NCBI GenBank assembly: GCA_032718475.1
Contig: JAUCBJ010008950.1
Location: forward strand, 1-52,867
DNA length: 52,867 bases
Direction: 5' to 3'
Source: Nemertoderma westbladi
Taxonomy: Eukaryota > Xenacoelomorpha > Nemertodermatida > Nemertodermatidae
The notes beneath the pieces are model-generated. The model was not told the origin of the DNA. It searched no databases and saw only the letters and a program-made list of their open reading frames with translations. This document shows, one piece after another, positions 10,871 through 21,830 of this stretch. Every line of letters begins with the position of its first letter. Position 1 is the first letter of the stretch. A program made the translations under genes and the position numbers.

Positions 10871-12775
10871 AAGTGAATTTGAAATTTTCGAGTGACTATT
10901 TTTAAACATCAATAACTTCGGTTCTACAGGGCCGTTTAATCTGAAACTTTTTTCATTGGATAGAGAATAGATTGTAGTGTGTGAAATAGGATAAAACTTG
11001 GGAAAAGACTTATGTGCACTTAGTGCAAAATGCACTTAAATAGTGAACATTTTTTCGATAGTTCAAACACTATTATTTCCAGTTCTATTCATCGTAGAAT
11101 GTTATTTTTTGGATTAAAATGTAGTTTGGAATGATTTCTAACTATAATCGTAACATTTGTTTAACTTTTTATGTCTATAAAGTGACTTAAAATGTCCATG
11201 AATATGGTCCAAAATCGCAAATCCAGATTTATTAAATTGGATTTTTGACACTTTTAGCGACTGACACTTGATCATACACTATCGTAGATCGGTAGAGGAT
11301 AAACATAAGTTTGTTAAATAAGAGCCACCATTACGATCTGCTAAAGTGCATTTGTACAAATAAGTGTGCAAAAGTGCAAATTTTTTAATAAGGTCAAATT
11401 ATATAGTATTGGGTTCTTTTCTTTGCAGATACTTTATTTTCATATTATGATGTTGTTTGAACCTTACTGAGCGCATTAGGGGATATGCGTACAAATAACC
11501 GGCCCTTATGAGGCTTCGATTGGGTAAATTAATAAAACATAAGGTTGTATAGTATAATATTCTAAAAACCAGTGTGATATTAAATGCACTTAAAACAAAA
11601 AATAGAGATCAAACAACAAATGGACCACACTATTAAAAACTCGCACAATTTTGTACTTATTATATCGCTTCAAATTAATTCAACAGTGGATATTTGGGGG
11701 AAGGGGGAAGTTACAGTGTGCATTCGGGGGAAGTTTGGTGAACTGCATTTATGCAGTGAATCCAAACTTCCCCCTTTGAGATATCATATACTTAAGACAT
11801 GCTAGGGTGACGGGGAAATATTTGTTACTGTCACACTTTGCTTCCATTTATCCTATCCTTTATTATTACCCCAGTCAGATAAGAGATAGTAAATCAGTAA
11901 AAACTAAACTAAACTGTCTTTCATGCAAACAAATTTCTAACTAAAGACGGGTGAATGACCATGACCATGGAAATAATTTTAAATATAATCGTATATCAAC
12001 TATTTGGGGAGGCTTCCAAGTTAAACCCGAAAACAATTATTTTGTTACATATATAGTAAATAACGTTGTATGTTCTTCTTCCTCTCATAATAAAATATAT
12101 ATGAAATATCTCAGATCGCTATGCCCTGTAACATTTCACAACCAAAATATTTAAGTGTGAAAAGTGTAGGCCTACCACACTCCTCCCAAACAACCGCAAA
12201 CGCATAGCCAACAAATTTAACAAAAGGTTACATACATGTTGGGTTCATGACGAGATGAGTGAAAATTGATCGCGTAATATAAAGTAAAAAATTAAGAGAC
12301 GGGCTGACTCTCCTCCACTTTCTTACCCAATGGATATGTTGTTGTAATAATCTAATATTGGGGCGGCTTTCTCTCGGTTCTATTATAATTCTAATACATA
12401 CAAAATATTGCTACCTTTACTGCATAAATTATTACATACAAATACAAATTAGATTACAAAATATACTTCCTTCGAATTATTTACAAATTTACTTATTGAA
12501 ATGGAACATGGCTTGGACTATGTCCCCCATTTCCCATCTCAAATTATAGAGAACAATAATAACAAAAGAACTAAAATATAAAACGTATTTGAGGCTAAAT
12601 GTTTAACTAAATATTATTGCGTTTTAAGGCTGACAATCAAATTAAATATAAAATACGTAATAATTTCTTTCAATTTCGGACTTTACTTCATAAAAACGCA
12701 AATCATCTTGGTTTGATGATTGCTCAGGTAAGAGAAAGGAGTAAGCCAAACCCGCCAAACCCAAACACCCCGCTC

Positions 12776-13440
12776 ATATGGGGTGCCAAGGGTGTTTGGA
12801 AGTGCCATTGTATATGGTGTTCCTTCCAGACTTGGGATGCGGTCTCTTTGGTGAACCATCCCTCGATCGCCTCTCTAGGTTCCCTTTCCCCTCCCACGAA
12901 GTTTGTACCATTATCGGAGTACATATGACGACATGTTCCATTGTTTGCTACGAACCGACGCAGGGCGTTGATAAATGCGTGTTGCATAAGGTTCACCACG
13001 ATGTCTAGGTAGATTGCCCTAGACCTAAGGCAGGTAAAGATGGCTCCCCAGCATTTGATGTTGGATCGTCGCTCGATGACCGTAAACGGTCCGAAACAGT
13101 CTACTCCGGTTACATAGAACGGTGGGGAATCGGACTGTAGACGTGTGGCTGGTAACTCGGCCATCTTTTGTGTGAGTGGTGGCGCTAGATATCTTCTGCA
13201 GGGAAAGCAACGTTTTAACACTTTCCGGATCAGTGGCTGGATGTGGGTGATCCAATATCTTTGTCTTATATTAGCTATAATCCAGTTCTGTCCTGCGTGA
13301 TGGTTTTCCTCGTGACACTGTTGGATTAATAGCTTGGCTAGTGTCGACGTTCCGGGCAGGAGCGCTGGGTATTTGACCTCGTATTCAACCGGGGCGTTTG
13401 CCATCCGGGTATTCAGTCGAATCAGTCCGTCCTCTCCCAT
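12776..13440 (-). pseudogene. BEL copy 1 integrase, truncated
   Basis: The frame contains the HHCC zinc-binding region (CHEENHHAGQNW with CFPCRRY) and a DDE core: GVDCFGPF supplies the first Asp, SDNGTNF the second, and the acidic Glu lies in the following GEREPREAI stretch. It ends after TPLAPHMSGVF, which corresponds to the family motif PHMGGVWER. The following G/T-rich codons are not integrase. About a third of a BEL integrase is therefore missing. A frameshift at about 13440 separates it from the RNase H frame. In the intact element the enzyme would insert cDNA into chromosomes. Confidence 0.85.
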
Positions 13441-16400
13441 CATAGTTCCCATCTCAGTTGGTAGACTGGGCTGTCCGGTTTCAAGGTCTTGCCCACACTG
13501 AGTTGTTCCCACTCATCGGGGAAACTTTCTCTCTGGACATATCCAACAATACACTTCTCCACGATAATGAGTTCTTGTATACTCCATTGAACTATCGGCT
13601 TGTTGTCTTTCCACCGTAGGAAGTTGCGAAGGGTTATAACGTGGTGGATGAGACGTCTCATTGATGAAGTTCGCTCGATCAACAGGTGTAAAGATGCCGC
13701 TGGTTGAGTGATAGTCGCGACGTTATAGTGCCTGCCCGAGTCCTTTGCTGCAGGCTCGGTCAGACAACTATAGATTTCCACTACGTTGCTTCTATGGACT
13801 TTACGGATCTCCTTGTCATCCTCGGAGTATTTTCCGCTATCGAGTTCGGGATCGAATCGGGTACTCCATGTTAATTGTGGCTGCTGTAGGAATTCCGGGC
13901 CTGTAAGCCAGAGTTTACTTTTACCGAGTTGTTTTGGGGTGGCGCCTCGGCTCGATAAGTCCGCTGGATTTTCTTTCCCGTTCACGTGGTGCCACTGTTC
14001 TCGGCCGGTGCACTGTTTTATCTCCGTGGCTCGGTTCGCTACAAACGTGGTGTGACGCCGTGATGGAGAGTGGAGATAGTAGAGAACGATACTCGAATCG
14101 ACCCAGAAGTGTTGAGATTCGATGGGGATTCGTATGTTCCGCATGACCATGCGGTTTTGTCTCACTGCCCAAACTGCGGCCTGTAGCTCAAGTCTCGGAA
14201 TCGTTGCCACGAATTCCCCGGATACTGTCTTAGCTTTAGAAAATAAGAAGCTCGTATCGCCGTTTCCATCATTACTTAGTCTTCTTAAGAAAGTGACTAC
14301 GCCGATTCCGGTATTCGAAGCATCCGAGAAGGTATGTAGCTGGAAGATATTGGTGGGTAGTTTATCGAGGAAGAATGGTTGAGGAATCCGCATAAGATGT
14401 AGGTGTTCGAGCTTTTCCGTCCAATTTCTCCATTTGACACTAAGGTGTGGGGGGAGTTCTTCATCCCATCCCAGTCCTTCTAACCACATTTTCTTAATCA
14501 GATTCATTCCGGCCAAGGTTACCGGAGATATGAGATTTAGTGGGTCGAATATTGCACTTTTTATTGACAAACATCCCCTTTTCGTCATAGGCTTGGGTAG
14601 GGGGTTATATTTGAAAATGAATTCATCTGATTCTATGTCCCATTCAATGCCGAGTACACGGTGTTCCACATCCTCGGAATACATTTTATTATTGTCCAGT
14701 CGGATTTCTTCCGGAAACCTTTCCATAAGTTTTTTGTCGTGGGATCTGAACTTCACGAGAGGAAAACCTCCTTTCTTTACACATTCCACCATCCCCATTG
14801 CTAGCTGATATGCCTCGTCAACATTATCCGCGCCGGCGCATCCGTCGTCCACGTAGAAGCATCATCGGATGGTTTCTATAACGGTTGGAGGGAACTCGTT
14901 TTCGCACATAGTTGCCATTTTCTTCAGCATGTCACTACATGCTACCGGCGAGTCCTTAGCGCCGAAGATCCTGACGATCATGCGCATTCCGTCTACATCC
15001 TTCAATGTAAGTTGACTAATCTCCTGGGGAGTTAATGTTTTATCCGTCCATAATATACACAGACAGTCTGAGTCTCTTGGTAGCGTACGGACCTGGTGAA
15101 ACATCGCTTTGATGTCGCAGGTGAATGCTATCCGGTTTTCCCTGAACCTGATCAACACGCCGATTAGTGTACTGTATATGTTGGGCCCCGTGTAAAGCTG
15201 GCTGTTCAGGGATTCGCCTTGATACATAGCGGCGGCGTCATTGACTACTCGGATTTTACCACCCTTCTGGGCTTCTACCACATAGTGGGTTGGGAGATAA
15301 TATGTTCTTTTACCCCCTTGCAGTTCATTCCGGGGTACCATTTCTGCTAATCCATCTTCGAGGTATCCCTTGATTACATTATTATATTTCTCCTTTATCT
15401 CGGGTTGGTCATTCAGCTGGCGTAGGATCCCTTTAAGTCGCCTAAGGGCCATGTTGGCGTTATTCGCCATTGGTTTATTTGGGTCCTTCCATAACATGGG
15501 TGAACACCAGTGTCCGTCTTTGAACGTGGCCTGATCAAGGACGTCAATACAATATTGATCCTCCTCGGACGGGTTTTCGTCCTTTTCAGCAAACTTTTGG
15601 GTCTCTAGATTAACGTATTTAGTCATCTCCTGCTGGGTTTTCTTGGTCTCAAGAAACAAATCCTCGTCAAGGTCTGTAGCTGAACAATAACCCATGGAGG
15701 TTGCATTCTCTTTAATCTGACATTTCGGAAGGTATGTATAGGTATCTGTAGTCTCTTCCTTGATGCCGCAGAGTGTCCATCCCATGATTGTTCGTTCAGC
15801 GTAAAAGCCGTCATCCTGCTTTATAGATCGGGCGACGTCTCCAGTGGGTATGTGTAATTCCGGTGTGTCAAGTCCGATCAGTAGGGTGATGCGGTTTACA
15901 TCCAACGGCGGGCACCTTAGGTCTACATCTTCTCGGTCCAACTGTATGAGGGGGGCGTACTCATCTGATTGTCGGAACCGCACTCGGAGATCTGTGTGTA
16001 CCAAGGCGTTCTTGATGGTCAGCTTAACCGTCTCATAGCCCTTCATTACTCCTTCCATCTGGAGCTGCACCTCCCCGGATTCTACTTCTCTGTGATCGGT
16101 GATAGTTTGTATGGGCCGTTTGCAAGGTTCATAGTCTAGGCCGAGTTGCTCGAGGAAATCCCGGTCGATAATGGTTCCGTCCGACCCGTTATCAAGGAAC
16201 GCGAGCATTGTCAAGGATTTCCCAACCCCTTGAATTCTTACTGGGATTACTTTGGCGAAGACCATATAATGGCGATTTATAAGGTTGATCGTGGCTGAGA
16301 TATTTGTCACTTGTGATGCATCAGTGGAGGTTTTAAACGGGTTGGTTTCTCTCCGTTGGGTCGTCCGGGTTCCTTTAGAAACGTGGTTCGTTTCTCCTCT

Positions 16401-16919
16401 TCGTTTGGCTTCAATCCGAAAGGGGAGGGTGGTGAAGTCAAAGTTCGCGGGGATGTGGAGGAGTGTGTGATGACGTAGGTCATTACAGACTGCACAGCAT
16501 GATCTTTGGTTGCAGTCCCGAACATAGTGACCTGTTCCAAGACACCGGAAGCATCCTCGGTGTTTCATTATCGCCTCGAAGCGTGGGACGAGTTCGGCGA
16601 ACTGGAACTTCCTGCAGAATTCCACTTTATGTTTCTCTCCGCAGAAGAGACAGAGAAGGGAGTTTGTGATGCATTCCCTTTCGGGTGCCCAATTCGCAAG
16701 ATAACACGCCCATTCCTCGGCTGATGTCGGTTCCTTGTAGTCTTCGTCATCGGCCATGGTGATAGCCATCGTACTCACCGGAGGGGGACGGAATCTCGGT
16801 TTCTGAGTGGGTGTCTTACTCCTGGAGTTGCTCTCTATTCCATCTAATTTGGCGAGACTTTGTTTTGAGAACATCGAGTCATTCATGGCTTCGGAGATAT
16901 CGTCCAGGAATGCCGACAT
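13440..16919 (-). pseudogene. BEL copy 1 Pol: zinc knuckle, protease, RT, RNase H
   Basis: One frame is interrupted only by a TGA at 14862-14864, probably from CGA, two codons before the RT catalytic FYVDD. Parts in order: CCHC knuckle CFRCLGTGHYVRDC (C-X2-C-X4-H-X4-C) with a second Cys/His cluster; retropepsin with LDNGSDGTIID, where DNG replaces the usual DTG or DSG; RT motifs VVNDAA, TCDIKAMFHQV and FYVDD; and RNase H with TFSDASNTGIGV, TIPRLELQAAVW and FWVDSSIV. This order is standard for BEL/Pao. RT and RNase H would copy the RNA genome into DNA in virus-like particles. The copy ends in a frameshift at the integrase. Confidence 0.9.
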
Positions 16920-18947
16920 TTCGAGGAAACTGGGATCTCGATCTGGGTGTCTGCGCCGGAGATCTACGCATTTATAGGCCCACTTACTTTGCAGCCATCC
17001 GGGAAACTTTCGGGCTTCTGTCGGAGGTTTAGAATGTTGTTTACTTGTTCCTCCTTATTTAATGGTTTTAGAGTGTAGTAGGCGTCCTTCATGGAATCTG
17101 AGAATTCCTGGATATTCTGTGGGTCCCCTAGGGATCCCGCGTCCTGTATCAGTTTCTCGAGAGTTTTATTAATTATAGTCCCGATATTTCCGTATCTTTT
17201 ATCTAGAGTTTTCCATGAGTCATAGTATGCCCATGAGCTCCTCCCTCAAAACATGCGATAATCCGGCGTGGTTTGTCGCCCAGGTATTGTGATAAATATA
17301 CTAGTTTTTGTGCGTCGGCTATGTCCGTTGACCCAATCTGCGCGAAAAACCGTTTCTTGAATCTGAGGTAATCGACTGGGTCTCCTTCGAAGGTGCGGAT
17401 CTCCATCTTGGGCATGGCCAGTCGGTTCTCTAATGCCCGGATAAGGCCAACGTCGTCTGAACCGGAGGGACTAGGAGGGTTATAGTTATTGGCACTCTCT
17501 CCCATACACGATGGATCGATGATAGGTGGAGTTTTAATGATGACGCGGCTACGGGTTTGCGGTGTGGATGTAAACGGGTTGTTGGATCGGGGAGTGGCGA
17601 CCCGTTCCGAGTCCCTTTCAGGCTCGTACTTGGGAATGCTCGGGACCGTGGGTTTGGCTGGGATTAAGGTTCCTCATTCTTAAGCGTAACCGGTGGGGGA
17701 TGGAATACCGGTGCTTGTGCCGATAACGTAGACTGTATGGTAGGTGGGAACTCGGGTTTCGGAGGTTTCACCGCCGGTGTCATTAATGACTTCTCTAATT
17801 ATAGTTCATAGTTCTGATCTATACCCCTTTCCCAGTCCTCGTATATTTGAATATCTCGTTCTATAAGCGCGGCTTCGTATTCCGCGAGTTTCGCAATATC
17901 CGCATTCTTTTTGTGGATGAGAATCGCTTGGGCCTCGGCGTGTTGTTTACGCATTTCTGCCTCCCATTTACGTTGTTCGACCTCCTGTTTGGCCTCACGT
18001 TCGCGTTGTTTGGCCTGCCGTTCGGCCTCTTGTTTGGCCTCTCGTCTACGTTGTTCATCCTCTCGTTCGCGTTGTTCGGCCTCCCGTTCGCGTTGTTCGG
18101 CCTGCCGTTCGGCCTCTTGTTTGGCCTCTCATCTACATTGTTCATCCTCTCGTTCGCGTTGTTTGGCCTCCCGTTCACGTTGTTCGGCCTGCCGTTCGGC
18201 CTCTTGTTTGGCCTCTCGTCTACGTTGTTCAGCCTCCTGTTCGCGTTGTTCGGCCTGCCGTTCGGCCTCTTGTCTATGCTTTTCGGCCTCCTGTTCGGCC
18301 TCTCGTTTTTGCATTTCGGCTGCTAATATATCTTGCTCGACTTGCAGTTGAACATACTCATCTTCCATCCGAGGTTTGAGGGCTAATGCCTTCTGTTCTT
18401 GTAGCTGATCTCGGAGTGGCTGACCTCCTTGAGAACTGCGTGCCAAACCGGACCTCTCGCTCCTAGCGCTGGAATGCTGGTTCCTAGAGGACCCCGTTCT
18501 CTTTCGATGAATTGCTGTCCTGGTGCTGGAGGTTCGCACTGATTCTGAGTCTGTTCTTTCCGCTCTTTTATAGTACTGTTCTTCGTAGCCTCTAACGAGG
18601 CTGAGGGTTCTCCGGTGTTGTTTGCGGAATTCATCTAGATGTACAACATGTTCCTCTAATCTGGGGTAGTTTACCTGATCGGTGGCGGGAATGAGTTCTT
18701 GATACGCCTGTATCATCCTCTCATATCGTTGTAAGATACTTCGGATATTCTGAAGCTGAGTTTGTATCTCGTTGAGGGGAGTTTCGACTCTCTTGAGTTG
18801 TTTCTCTATACGTTGATACGCTCGAGTGACTCCGCCTTTGAGAGCGCCTAGTCGACGGGTCATGTTCTTGACATTCGGTACCTCGTCGGCTTCTGAGTCT
18901 GTGTGGGTGTCCATCTCGTCGGTGTCGGAGACGTTGTTTGTCGTCAT
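16920..18947 (-). pseudogene. BEL copy 1 Gag: coiled coil and capsid
   Basis: Gag starts at ATG 18947, overlapping the stop of the upstream small ORF (ATGA). It has an acidic start, a helical segment (about 30-120), and a long coiled coil of repeated EAERQAEQREREAEQ-type heptads. An in-frame TGA at 18129-18131 corresponds to CGA elsewhere in the repeat. The frame then continues through a Pro-rich linker into the DUF1759-like capsid region (part open at 17203-17505, with TFEGDPVDYLRFKKRFFAQI). A one-base loss near the capsid C-terminus (about 17025) and further lesions at about 17670-17810 break the link to Pol. The comparison with copy 2 supports a single ancestral Gag-Pol frame. Confidence 0.85.
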
Positions 18948-19135
18948 TCTTGCGCCTCGTTGATAGCTAGATATGCGATGTCGTAAAATAGTTCTTCGTA
19001 GCTCTCGTACTCGGCTTGGACTACCCGAACGGTAATCCTGAATCGTCCGACGTTCGTTCCTTGTACTTCAACCTCGATGTGCCAGATTCCTGGCTCAACT
19101 TGGATTATGTCAATAGGTGTGATCGATACTTCCAT
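18944..19135 (-). CDS. Small 63-aa ORF preceding BEL Gag
   Basis: The frame begins at ATG 19135 and ends at a TGA sharing bases with the Gag ATG (ATGA). The product is acidic, likely beta-rich, with no recognised domain. In BEL copy 2 the second half of the same frame, with the same stop/start overlap, is preserved at about 29083-29178, its first half having been deleted. Conservation of reading frame and overlap in both copies suggests a real element gene, possibly coupled to Gag by reinitiation. An alternative is an upstream extension of Gag reached by frameshifting. Confidence 0.55.
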   Translation of the reverse strand: MEVSITPIDIIQVEPGIWHIEVEVQGTNVGRFRITVRVVQAEYESYEELFYDIAYLAINEAQE

Positions 19136-19330
19136 TCCCTGTTAACGACTCTCTTATATGTGATCTGCCGACTATGAGTTTTATATCGAGTTTGTCTATT
19201 GATTAAACCACGGCTTTGTCTTAACTCAAATACCAGAGTTTCCTCATAGTGGGTGCTGGGTAAGCACAGAGAGAGTTTGAAGAGTATTGTAGGATTCCCA
19301 ACTTCCACCAGTTGAAGTTGGCCCCAATTT

Positions 19331-20818
19331 TGTTGCCGTTATTCCCGACACCATGGGGGAAAATGCCGATGCTGGAGGCGGAACTTTGCAGACCACGGAA
19401 TCCCGGCCAGTTTGATTGTGGAGAAGGAATACGTTCTTAAATGCAAGATTGCGGTTGAGGAAAAGCTGCATTGGTTGGATATACTCTTTAATGTAACTTC
19501 CCTACAGTTGAACGTTGATTGAGAATAAATTGGGCTTCCCCAAATCAATATACACCAAATATTCACAATAATAATACAGACAATATAAATCCCTACAGTA
19601 TATTATTTAATTACCCACTGTTCGCTCAGATTTGGGTCCGCTAACTAATGTTCCCCAGATTTTCCCTCGGTCCTAGTCTTGGTGCCGTAGTGTCGGTGTC
19701 GGTCGACCCTGTTGCGTGTCCGAACCACCCCTCCCGAACCCCGAAGGGATCGATCATCGAGAACCAGTACAGCTTGGCTAAGGGTTGGTCCAGTCGGTAG
19801 ATTCTGTCGCGTATCCATACCACCCCTCCCGAACCCCGAAGGGATCAGTCATCAAGAACCAGTACGGCTTGGCTAGGAGTCTGTCATGTCGGTGGACCCG
19901 TTCGCGTGTCCGTCCCACCCCTCCCGAACCCCGAAGGGTTTGATCATCGAGAACCAGTACGGCTTGGCTAGGGGTCCATCGGCTCATCGCAGAGACCCAA
20001 CCACCTAGGCTTTCCGAGTCCTTATTGAGGCTCGTAGTCGCTTCGGCAGCCGAGAAACTGCTCCGAACAGTTGGTAGGCCAGTAGAGTCCAGTTCTTTTG
20101 TCTTTCGACCCCGTTGCGTGTCCATCCCACCCCTCACGAACCCCGAAGGGATGGATCATCGAGAACCAGTACGGCTTGGCTAAGGGGTCTGTAGTCGGTT
20201 CCCGTCGCAAATCCCTGGCACAAGCAGCAGACTTTCCGATGTCCTTTTCAGGCTCGTAATAACTGCTGTTGACCAGAGACCGCTAAGGGCAGTCCTCATC
20301 AAACCCTTCCTCTGTTAGTCAGTCGACCCTTTCACATGTCCATCCCACCCCTCACGAACCCCGAAGGGAACGATCATCGAGAACCAGTACGGCTTGGCTA
20401 CGGGGTCTGTCATCGTTTCCCGTCGCAAATCCCTGACACAAGCAGCGTACTTTCCGATGTCCTTTTCAGGCTCGTAATAAGTGCTGTTGGCCAGGGACCG
20501 CTAAGGGCAGTCCTTGTCCTTTAGACCAAGCGAGTTACCAAATCCACCTCTACAGGCAGCAGGAAGTTGGCTAGGCCTAATAGTAATCAGGTAAACCTGA
20601 ATACTGCTTAACTTTTCCTTCCCCCCTGGCCCTTATATAGATGAAATGAGTCACGTACCCTGTAAGTCGCCCCAATATTCGCCCATAAATCGCCCCCAGT
20701 TCATTGAGTGTGCCCAAAACCCATGTTCCCGCACCCAGTAGTGATATCGGAATAATCATTTCAAATAAATCCAGAAAATATTCAACTCGCGTTATGAAAA
20801 GTTGAAATACCGCGAACA
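19331..20818 (-). repeat. LTR of BEL copy 1 with internal tandem repeats
   Basis: The LTR begins TGTTCGCGG (20818) and ends CGGCAACA (19331), giving the usual TG...CA ends and a short TGTT/AACA inverted repeat. It is 1488 bp. Within it, a unit containing the dyad GAACCCCGAAGGG occurs five times (about 19730, 19830, 19920, 20130 and 20346), spaced about 90-215 bp. The corresponding LTRs of copy 2 hold three units and one unit. Confidence 0.92.
20631..20640 (-). promoter_or_regulatory. Putative TATA box of BEL copy 1 LTR
   Basis: On the minus strand the sequence CTATATAAGG lies about 180 bp inside the LTR. Copy 2 has the weaker GTATTTAAGG at the same place. Position and sequence fit a U3 core promoter. 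This is inferred from sequence only. Confidence 0.5.
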
Positions 20819-20823
20819 ACATG

Positions 20824-21811
20824 TATTGATGCCTTTAGCCGGCTTGCTTTTGCCTACGGTATGAAAACAAAAACAGGTATTGAAATTATTAGTATATTGC
20901 AAAAAATATTCCAGAAAGGTAAACCATACAGAATCGTGACTGATCAAGGATCTGAGTTTCTAAATAAATCTGTGAGGAAATATTTAGATACTATTGGAGT
21001 ACGGTATTACGTAATGTACTCTGTGAATAAGGCGGCTATTGTCGAGAGATTCAATAGAACATTAAAAACAAAAATGATCAAAATTTTCACGCAACGTGGG
21101 AATAATGTTTGGATAAAAATTTTACTGAAGCTTATTTTCGCTTATAATAGGTCATTTCATAGGACTATACAAATGACGCCCATTGAAGTTAATAAATTTT
21201 ATAAAACTGAATTAATTAATAGCAAAAACAAAGCAAACAGTCGGCCGAAGCCGGAGGCGACCCGAAGGCTCCTCTTTCGATAGCTGCTACCGGAGGGTAG
21301 GGGTGGACGCTACTCCTATCCCAAGATTTGCTCCCAGTTATTTAACTGGTACTCATTTTATCGACCCAGTGGATGAAAGGCTGAGTGGACCCTGGCGGGG
21401 CTGAACCTACAACCATTAGATTGCAGGCCCGGCGCTCAACCAACTGAGCTACCCCGCCTTAATTAATAGATTATATGGGAAATATAGACAGATTAATCAC
21501 AAGAAAATAAAATTTCAAGTTGGAGATACAGTACGATTATCTATTGCTTGTACTGCTTTTGCTAAAGGTTATTCATCGGGTCAGATTGGATAGAGTACCA
21601 GCGGTAATGTTTGATATTAAGGACAGCGCTGGTGCTATAATAAATGGTTCATTTTATTCATACGAACTCCAAAAGGTCCACCCGAGTAGTAATATTTATC
21701 TTCCGATTGACAAAAATATTGGCAAACTTAAAGAACGTGTGCGCAATGGGAAAAAAGAATATTTAGTCAGATTCATTGGGTCTCGGAAACAGTCCTGGGT
21801 ACAGCATATTA
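20824..21811 (+). pseudogene. Polinton integrase (DDE core and chromodomain-like C-terminus), broken
   Basis: Open sequence from about 20825 holds the DDE core: IDAFSRLAFAYG (first Asp), VTDQGSEFL (second Asp) and AAIVERFNRTLK (Glu about 34 residues later). A SINE splits the gene at 21223-21458. After it come a beta-barrel segment (FQVGDTVRLS), a frameshift at about 21580, and a chromodomain-like end (EYLVRFIGSRKQSWVQHIK). The natural TAA stop would have been formed by AAATAA at the LINE target site: the downstream target copy at 25329-25338 is followed by AG. The N-terminal zinc-binding half is missing because BEL copy 1 joins at 20818. This is a retroviral-type integrase that would insert the Polinton. 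Confidence 0.88.
21223..21458 (-). mobile_element. tRNA-derived SINE with 11-bp target duplication
   Basis: The 236-bp insertion is flanked by TTAATTAATAG at 21212-21222 and 21459-21469. On the minus strand it starts with a tRNA-like head: acceptor halves GGCGGGG and CCCCGCC, a D arm GCTC-AGTTGGTT-GAGC (A box TAGCTCAGTTGG) and a B-box-like GGTTCAGCCCC. A body with the small hairpin CCAGTTAAATAACTGG follows. It interrupts the Polinton integrase. Removing it with one target copy restores the integrase frame across the site. Confidence 0.9.
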
Positions 21812-21830
21812 AATACTACTACTACTACTA

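Larger units (their letters stand above)
6566..12775. other. Non-coding region, no gene recognised
   Basis: About 6.2 kb without a credible reading frame on either strand. The open stretches are all short and have no recognisable domain. It holds a minisatellite (8175-8262), a GC-rich patch (9384-9420), a tRNA-like relic (10798-10870) and long poly-A/T-rich stretches (about 9600-10800). TACCGGTA-type palindromes occur at about 6827 and 7299. The left flank of the Polinton that should adjoin BEL copy 1 was not found here. Confidence 0.6.
12776..20818 (-). mobile_element. BEL/Pao LTR retrotransposon, copy 1 (3' end missing)
   Basis: On the minus strand the order is 5' LTR (20818-19331), a small ORF, Gag coiled coil and capsid, zinc knuckles, aspartic protease, RT, RNase H and integrase, ending abruptly inside the integrase core at about 12776. 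No second LTR occurs in the window. The LTR outer end abuts Polinton integrase sequence after ACATG (20819-20823), the presumed 5-bp target duplication whose partner is absent. Gag-Pol appears to have been one continuous frame. It now has a few stops and frameshifts, so the copy is dead. It is closely related to copy 2 at 27984-40248. Confidence 0.9.

Noticed and set aside
12724-12775. Perfect-looking splice donor (CAGGTAAGAG) on the plus strand at the edge of BEL copy 1
   Set aside because: No coding exon is seen upstream on that strand and a single donor-like word is expected by chance in a window of this size.
6847-12928. Several open frames of 60-100 codons in the 6.6-12.8 kb gap
   Set aside because: Low-complexity or random composition, no domain pattern, no paralogue, many in AT-rich or repeat DNA.
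17847-18351. Open plus-strand frames with Leu/Phe-Gly or Cys/Ser repeats opposite the BEL Gag coiled coil
   Set aside because: They are the antisense of repetitive REAEQ heptads in BEL copy 1; the same happens at 5020-5583 and 29771-30143. Repeat composition keeps several frames open.
20336-20524. Apparent ORFs inside the LTR VNTR (also 19641-20210 and 28279-28659)
   Set aside because: They follow the tandem-repeat unit and exist only because the unit length keeps a frame open; LTR sequence is not expected to code.
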